NCBI RefSeq assembly: GCF_021730395.1
Contig: NC_069365.1
Coordinates: 24,328,501 to 24,392,500 of the forward strand
DNA: 64,000 nt
Reading direction: 5' to 3'
Origin: Mercenaria mercenaria
Taxonomy: Eukaryota > Mollusca > Bivalvia > Venerida > Veneridae
Shown piece after piece: positions 27,301 through 36,300 of this stretch; position 1 is the stretch's first letter, and each line of letters opens with the position of its first letter. The position numbers were made by a program, and so were the translations under genes. Below the pieces are notes generated by a model. It saw only the letters and a list, made by a program, of their open reading frames with translations, was not told the DNA's origin and ran no database searches.

Positions 27301-30300
27301 CGATGAGGGGCAAGTGATTTGAAGTCAGCGACCTTAGCCATTCGGCTACTGCAGCCCCCACAGAATTTATCATGAAAATATCTATGATACACTTACCAAC
27401 ACTAGCTTTCAAAAATTTATTGCCAATTCTGGAGTCCATGCCAACTGCATGTGCCACCTCAGATACATCTGCCCCGGTATACTCACAGACTGCTGACATG
27501 GCATTTATACTGGAGATTCTTTGAGCAAGGAATGCGTTAGCAGCCTGCAAACACACATTTACACAGCCGTTTACATAAATGTAGCATCTTGCAGTTATTT
27601 TCCTTTCAACGTACATGTACAGACAAAGAAGGCAAATTGTCCCTTTTTGCATTATGCTCTTGATTAATATTTGTATTATACAAGCAAGGCAACAGATTCA
27701 TACTGTGTTCATTCAGTCCATGTCAGACATGTTGACATAACCCTGTATATCTCAGACTAATCATCAACAACTGTCCATAATACAAAGTGCTTTACTATTT
27801 GACTTTTTCAAAGACAAACAAAGGCCATAACTTTCATTAAAGTCATATAAAACATACAGTAAACCTCACTAATAAGGAACAGCTTTGGACCTCTAAAAAT
27901 TGTTCCTTATAACCAAGGTTCCTTATATCCATATAGCGAACTGGTTCTTTGTAACCGAGGTTTGTGTAATGGACACAATTTGTATAGCAAACACTATTTG
28001 ACTACCGTTTGAAAAGGACTCACTCTCACACTCTGGACAGACCATGAATCTTTATGTGAGAAAGTTGTGAGTCTAGTACAGGTCCTTTCCTGGAGAGATG
28101 GCAAGGTCTGCATGTATATGGCTGAGATACTGCTGAAACACGGCATTAAACCCTAAGCCAAAATGTACGTCGGTAAGAATGACAGTAATTTGTGTTCATA
28201 TTTTGTCAGTTATTTCTATCTTCTTTTTCAGAGAGCACTACATTATGACAATATGATATGATGCAGTTAGTCCCCTTACCTTGCTCAACTGCATGTTATG
28301 TGAATACCAATACTAATATAAAATAAATGTTCAAATTTTTATTACAAAAATTAGGCCGTTCAATTTTCATGGAAAATAACCCTTTCTTACAATGATTTGA
28401 AACTGTTCCAGTGTCAAATTTTCAAATATTCACTTAAATACTGAAATAACAAAATAGATACTTAAATAAAACAATACCAGTTTTGAGAGTTCAGATGACC
28501 AAGTGTTCATAGTGATAACATTATCCTCCGGTACCCAGTGTTTGTACACCCAGGCCAGGGTAGCTATGGCCTGCTGACCATCGTGGTTCTGTTCTCCGCC
28601 AATCAGAACTCGATCAGGATTTAACAAATCTTTCACTGCCGTACCTTCAGCCAGAAATTCAGGATTGGACAGAACCTGTAACAAGGGAGGCAATCATTTC
28701 AATGGTAAGAGTGAGTAATAAGGAAAGTCTGATCCCGATACAGAAAAAAATTTAGAAATATAACGCCATTATTTATGGTGGGATTGAGGGGAAATGATTT
28801 AGTGGATATGCTGGCAAAACACATACAGCTGCAAATTAGGTTTAAAAGCTAAGTGGGCTTCCCTGTAAGATTCCTGTATCAGTTTTTCTCAAGGATGTCA
28901 AATAGATATCAAGCTTGTATTCAGTTAAACTAAATGCATGCCATATGTCTTTGGAATATATTTCAAGGGCTATTACACTAATGTAATGTTAATCACATTC
29001 ATGCACATTATAATCCTCCATAAAATATACAAGTCTTAGTGAGAACATTTTCTCCTAATATTGACTTTCATTTTTAAACAATAGCAAAGAAAAACATCAA
29101 AGTGAAATAAACACCAGCTGTTCCAATAGGATGATGTTTTTTTCATTAAGTACATACTTAATATATAATACACATTCTTCACAGACAGCTTATCTTTAGA
29201 CTAAATATAAAGGGAATATTAAAGCTACTTGCACGCAGATGTAATGGAATTTTTGAACATGTATTGCTCATTTCCACCAAGTTTGGCATGATAGAATGTA
29301 TAATTATAAGACACTAAAATTGATAAAGTAAGGAGAAATAAGTGTTAGATATTGGTAGAAAAGCAAGATAAATGTTGATTTTCTCCCTTACTTTGAAACC
29401 ATAAATTTGTTGTCTAAATTCTGCATAATTTTTCAGTAATTTATAAAGAAATCTTGCAAATTTTCAAGTTTGTACCACAGGTCACTTTTATTACACCTAT
29501 ATTTTTGAGAGGAAATAATTTTTGCCTGAAAAGTATGAACTAGTTGCTTAAATACTGCAAACAATAAATCATCATATTATTCGCCAAAATATACACCATT
29601 TTACACTTATTTCATATTTCTCCTTCCCACAAATACATTGCACTGAAGTACAATACCCCTTGAAAATAATATATGTTTGTAACAGCCCCATATTTCATAT
29701 TTTGTACAAGTTTAAACTTCACCCTTCTCTTCAGTTTAGATCAAATCAATGTCAAATGTACCTATAATTTCAATGACACTGTCAGTAGAAATATTCTAAG
29801 TGCTTTACATTAACAGCAGAAAGAAATTATGTTTTTTTTTTCATACTTAATAAATTCTACATCACTCAAAAACTAAATGTCTTGTTGTTATTGCAAAGCT
29901 TTCAAAGAAATAAAATAAAAAGATATTATCACCAGTTTAACAACATAATAACTACAGACACGAGAAGGCAATTTGCTACAAGTCTACCACTACTAAATGC
30001 TAATATTTTACTTTGATTAAGATAAAGGTATGCTTGACATCATGAGCTGAAAAAGCTCATTTCTTTTACTTGTGCAACCAACTAGATAGCCAGCAACAAA
30101 TACTTACATCAGCTTATTTTATCTCCAAGTACAGCCTTTCAATACTGAGTGCAAAGCAATGGGGGAAAACAGTACCATTTTTCACTAATCTTTGGCAATG
30201 ACATGGCTAGGAAGCAAAACCTCCAACTCCCTGTACTCAAATTAGGCACACCAGTGACTACCAGTGAGCTATTGTGACTGTTCTTGTTTCATTTTTATAC

Positions 30301-33300
30301 CCTGTGCCATTTAACAGCAATAAGGCATGTTGAATTATTTTTGCTGTCATGTTCCACATTATAGCCAGGACAGTTTACAACAATTAATTTAAAGACAATC
30401 ATGAGTTTTGATTCTGATTATGTTTCTTAATAAACCTTTAACCTGCTGGCGGCAAGTGCTTCTACTTTTGCAACCAGTGCAGACCAACATCAGCATGCAC
30501 ATCCGTGCATTATTGCACCAGTCCATTTTAGAAATTTAGCAGGCTAAAGGTTAATAATTTTGTAAATCGAGGATCAAAAGCATAACTGCATTGCAATCTT
30601 CACCTTATAACTTTATATTGTTATTTCTATGTGGGGATGCCCAAAAAGTTGAAAAAGGTAAAGTGAGTAGAGAGAAATCTTGTGAAAAAGGCTATTAATA
30701 ATAATAAGTGATTTCAGAGCAAATATGTGAAAAAGATGTAATTGGTACAGAACTTATCTGTGAAACACACTGAGTAAGGAACAAGTTTGTGAAAATGATT
30801 AATTCAGCAGAGAGCAAATTTGTGGGGGAAAAAAACAACATGCAGTAAATGGGGGAATACTAATGAAAGATAAAGACCATATGTCAGCATCCAAGTATTA
30901 CTTCGGGCCACTAGACTAGAGAGACCCACTGACCTGCTATCAAGTTGGATGGTTCCAGTGCCAATGAGGTTCAAATTGACACCAGTAAGGCAGAAATTAA
31001 CCAACTGATTCATACCACAATGAAATACAGTATTTTTATGTCCCAGTAATATAAGAGCATCTTCAATACATCTTCTGCTTGCTATATCAAGATAAGGATT
31101 CAATCAATAAATTCTAAATAACCTACAGTAATATGTATATATACAGGTATTGATCAAGAAAAAAACTTAATATGTATCTGATATTTTCATTGTCTCAACA
31201 TCTGTTTCAACAAATCAAAGTGAGGAAAAATGGCCCCCTGTCAGACGGGTCAAAGTAATGTCAACATGCATTACTCTATAGAGGTCTGTGTGGGTTTATG
31301 ACTAAACACCTAAAAACCATTTTAGGACACAATTTCAGATATAACTGTACACACTTTTCAACCATATACTAGTATTTATCAGTATCATTTTTCTTACCAG
31401 AACTAATTCTGAATTTCTGACTACTAGTATTTTGCTCTTTGAACAACATCTGAATTCCAATTCCAGATTCTGATTTGTTATATTAGGCTCTTCTATCTAA
31501 GATTCCTGGTTGCTGACTGGCACAATCAAGTGAAACATGGCATGTGTGAGCATTGATGGTTCAAGCTCCTGGGCTCATTTGAGCAATTTACATTTTTCAT
31601 GTCTTACATAAGAATAACCTTGGCTGGGTTGAGCATCACCTACCCTGTAAACTATTTTATAGATTAACAGACTACACAGATGTGCAGGCTGATCATGATC
31701 TACACTAGTCACAAAAGCAGAACCAATCGTGTCCAGCATGCTAAATGTTATGAATTGGTGTTTGATGAATAACTGATAAATAATTGTATTGATCACATTG
31801 ACGCAACGAATGTATGTTGTTACAATTTTTTTTCGTCTTTTTTCCTGATATTTGACATCTCTTTTCTGGTTTTTGATTGGAAGTAAACGCCTCTGCCTTT
31901 CCTGAAATTTAACTCCTGGTTTCCAATTGGCAGTATTTGGCCAATATTTCTTACCTGATATTCGACACTTGGTTTCTGACTGGCAATATAGTCTGTGTCT
32001 AATACCTGATATCCAACTCCTGGTTCGGGGCATCTTCTAGAGTTTTTTGGAAAAGGCCCCTGGTCAAATTGGGAATTTTTTACATGGTAAATTATTAAAA
32101 TTTGGTAGAAATATATCGTCAAATAAACTAGAAATTGTGAATTTTGATATTTAATCTTATTAGGTTCAAGTTTTACTGGTATACATTGAAATAAATTACA
32201 AATTTAAAGTTTCCCCTACTGAAAATTATAGAATTTATTTTCCAGGATTTTTTTGTCTAATTTGCTGATTCTTGACAGAGATAGCATAACTCTTCATTTG
32301 TCATGTTTAATTTTTTTTACATTTTCTCTTGTTTTCTCCACAATTACAACTGCATTGTCCAAAAGGTAGTGTGTGTGTGTGTCCGTGCGAAAAAATTGAG
32401 TCACAAGTATGTGACATTATATTTTAATTGTGTAAGAACTACTGTCACCATGTTTTGGGGTACCTTATTCAATAAATATTAATGAATTTTTGTGTTTTGA
32501 AAGGTTTTTACTTACAAAACATAAAATATTCTGGCACAATCGTACATTTATTTTTGCTGACTGCTGTGTTACTAAAATAGTAACAGGTTGGGTTTTCCAA
32601 CAATATGTTTGATTTCATCAGCGAACAAAACTTAATACGCAAGAATTTTTTCAAATTATAAAAAGCTTATTTTCAATGGAGGCAAAAAATTCCCAATCCA
32701 AAGAAACAAATCCCAATTTTGGAAAAATGGAGCCTAACTGCAATTGGGAATGGGCCCATATTAGGCCACATGGGCCCGCTGGAAAAAGCCCTGTGGTTTC
32801 TGAATAGAAACATATTTCTCTCTCTATCTCACCTGATATTTGACACCTGGTTTCTGATTAGCTCTCAGTATATTGCTGATACTTTCTGCAGCTTTGACTG
32901 GTACTGTGCTTTTCTCTACAACAATTTTAGACTGTGACGCAACATCTGCAATCATTCTGGCAGCTGACTCTATGTATTTCAGATCTGCAGCTCTTCCCTG
33001 ATTTAAACATAATATATTATCAATATCTGTTATAGAACATGGAAGTACATATTAACTTATTTCAATGAAACATGTACTGAAAATTTTTAATCAGAGTTAT
33101 GACGATTGTTTCTTCTGGTGTAGCCTTTGATAGTAAATAACAATTTTAAGTTTCAAGTCAATAACTTTGAAAGAAACAGAAATATTTGACATTATATAAA
33201 ACTTTAACCAAAATATTCTAAGTTAGAAAGGGGCATAACTCAGAATTCAAATCAAACTTATTGGGATTGTTTTTCCTGGTGTAGACTTAAATAGTTAATA

Positions 33301-36300
33301 ACTATTTTATGTTTCAAGTCAAAAGCGTTGATAGTAACAGAGATATCTAACTTTGTCAAAAACATTAACCAATGGCGACACCAGTGCCTGGGCGAGTGCA
33401 ATAGCTCTACTTTTTCTTCAAAAAGTCAACCTAAAAATCAAAAAGCCATAACTCAATAAAAAATCTTTTAGTCATAAAACCTTTGACATATATGTATAAC
33501 TGGGCCTGCTACTGATCATTTGTGTGAAATTTCCATCAAATCCTACCATTAACACAGGAAAAGTAGTCAAGACAAACTTCATTAAAAATGGGATGCTCAA
33601 ACAGGCTTTTAACATACGGTATATTTGAAGTTTCACTTATATTCTAGATATGTAGTATGAACAAAATTATCTACCCAGTACACTCTCTGTATGTATTATA
33701 ATCAATGGGCCATTAAGTCAGTGAATATTGATTCAACTACACAACTGCTAACAAATGCAAAACTAGGCTTTCATTTATTTTCCCCGTCTTTTCAATGTTT
33801 AAGATCCTTTAAAACACTGTTCAAGTGTTGTAATATTTATTTGTTTGATTGGGTTTTACATTGTTTTTCAACAGTATTTCAGTCATATAATGGCAGGCAG
33901 TTAATCTAACCAGTGTTCCTGGATTCTGTACCAGTACAAACCTGTTCTCCACAAGTAACTGCCAACTGCCAACTTCCCCACATGAATCAGAAGTGGAGGA
34001 CGAATGATTTCAGACACAATGTTGTTTATCAAATAATCACAGAGAACATACGCCCCGCTTGAGGATCGAACTCGCGACCCCGCGATCCGTAGACCAACGC
34101 TCTACACTATAAGAACTATAAAGATTAATCAGTTATTACCTTTCCAAGTCCATAACTTTTGGTTGGTGTATTAACACAAATAAAAATGAGATCAGCTTCA
34201 TTGATGGCAGCTGTGATGTCTGTGGAGAAAAACAGATTCTTGTTCCGTACTGACTTCACTATGTCATCTAAACCTGGCTGTAATATTAAAATATAAATTT
34301 TTTGTTACAAACAGACATCTCTATGCAGGATGTCCCATTGTTACCAATGATGCAAATTTAATAAAACTATTTACCTGAAACTCCTTTATTCAAGTACTTT
34401 AACCAAGTTTGTGACTAATCATTATCAGTCTATTCACACATTCAAGTGGTTTGTACTGATATACCACTTTACAAAAAAACAAACAAATTGGAATGTGGAC
34501 GCTAAAGCGGAATGCGGGTGCTGATGCCAACAAACAAGTGCAATAACTAAACCCATAATTCAAATAGCCACACTATATTGTATGCAGTTCTTCTTTGTAC
34601 TATTGTAATTGTGAACAGTGTGTGACTACTAAATATATATTCAACATCACCACAACATTCAGTCTGAATTGTACTCAATAGCTGCACAATATTCAGATAT
34701 CTAACTACTAAAATGTTTTGAGAATCTTAGGAAAACACCTGTACAAACTTGTTTCACATTAGTATCTATCTTGTGTATGGGACGTACCAATGACAAATTT
34801 GTGATCTAGCACCACATCCATTTTGTAAGTTTAATATTGCAAATCTATGTTATTCAAGATATAATACTGATCAAAACTTTCATACTGAAAAGATTATGCA
34901 GTAATTCAAATAGGAATAAAAAGTAACAAGAGGACCAAGATGGTCCTGAATCGCTCACCTCTTCCCACATGACCCAGTTTTGAGTATGACATCGTTTTTT
35001 CTATTATTTGACATAGTGACCTAGTTTTTGAGCTCATGTGACCCAGTTTTGAACCTGACCTAGATATTATCAAGATAAAAATTCTGACCAATTTTCATTA
35101 AGATCCATTGAAAAATATGGTCTCTAGAGAGGTCACAAGGTTTTTCTATTATTTGACCTAATGACCTAGTTTTCGAAGGTACGTGACCCTGTTTTGAACT
35201 TTATCTAGAAATCAAGGTGAACACTCTCACTAATTTTCATGAAGATCTCATGAAAAGTATGGCCTCTAGAGAGGTCACAAGGTTTTTCTATTTTTATACC
35301 TACTAGCCTAGTTTTTGACCGCACGTGACCCAGTTTCGAAACTGACCTAGATATCATCAAGGTGAACATTCAGATCAATTTTCATGAAGATCCATTGAAA
35401 AATATGGCCTCTAGAGAGGTCAAAAGATTTTAATAATTTTAGACGTACTGACCTAGTTTTTGACTGCAGTTGACCCAGTTTCAAACATGACCTAGATATC
35501 ATCAAGATGAACATTCAGACCAACTTTCATACAGATCCCATGAAAAGAATGGCCTCTAGAGAAGTCACAAGGTTTTTTTTATTATTTGACCTACTGACCT
35601 AATTTTTTAAGGCACGTGACCCAGTTTCAAAACTGACCTAGATATCATCAAGGTGAACATTCTGACCAATTTTTATGGAGATCCATTCATAAGTATGGCC
35701 TCTAGAGAGGTCACAAGATTTTCTATTTTTAGACCTACTGACCTAGTTTTTGATCGCACATGACCCTGTTTCGAACTTGATCTAGATATCATCAAGATGA
35801 ACATTTAGACCAATTTTCATACAGATCCCATGAAAAATATGGCTTTTAGAGAGGTCACAAGGTTTTTCTATTATTTGACCTACTGACCTAGTTTTTGAAG
35901 GCACGTGACCCACTTTCGAACTTGATCTAGATATCATCAAGATGAACATTCAGACCAACTTTCATACAGATCCCATGAAAAATATGGCCTTTAGAGAGGT
36001 CACAAGGTTTTTCTATTATTTGACCTACTGACCTAGTTTTTGATGGGAACGTGACCCACATTCGAACTTGACCTAGATATCATCAAGGTGAACATTCTGA
36101 CTAATTTTCATGAAGATCTCATGAAATATATGGCTTTTAGAGAGGTCACAAGGTTTTCTATTATTTGACCTACTGACCTAGTTTTTGACCGCACCTGACC
36201 CAGTTTCAAACTTGACCTAGATATCATCAAGGTGAACGTTCTGACCAATTTTCATGAAGATCTTGTGAAATATATGGCCTCTAGAGAGGTCACAAGGCTT

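Noticed and set aside
27290-27361. Possible tRNA-Leu/Ser gene
   Set aside because: Same reason: it is the head of a SINE with a conserved body and 3' tail.
30804-31103. 99-codon minus-strand frame in UGDH intron 3
   Set aside because: No domain recognised and the intron around it is featureless.
34040-34110. Possible tRNA gene
   Set aside because: The B box is good, but the sequence does not close an acceptor stem and continues into a SINE body and tail, so it is a SINE head.
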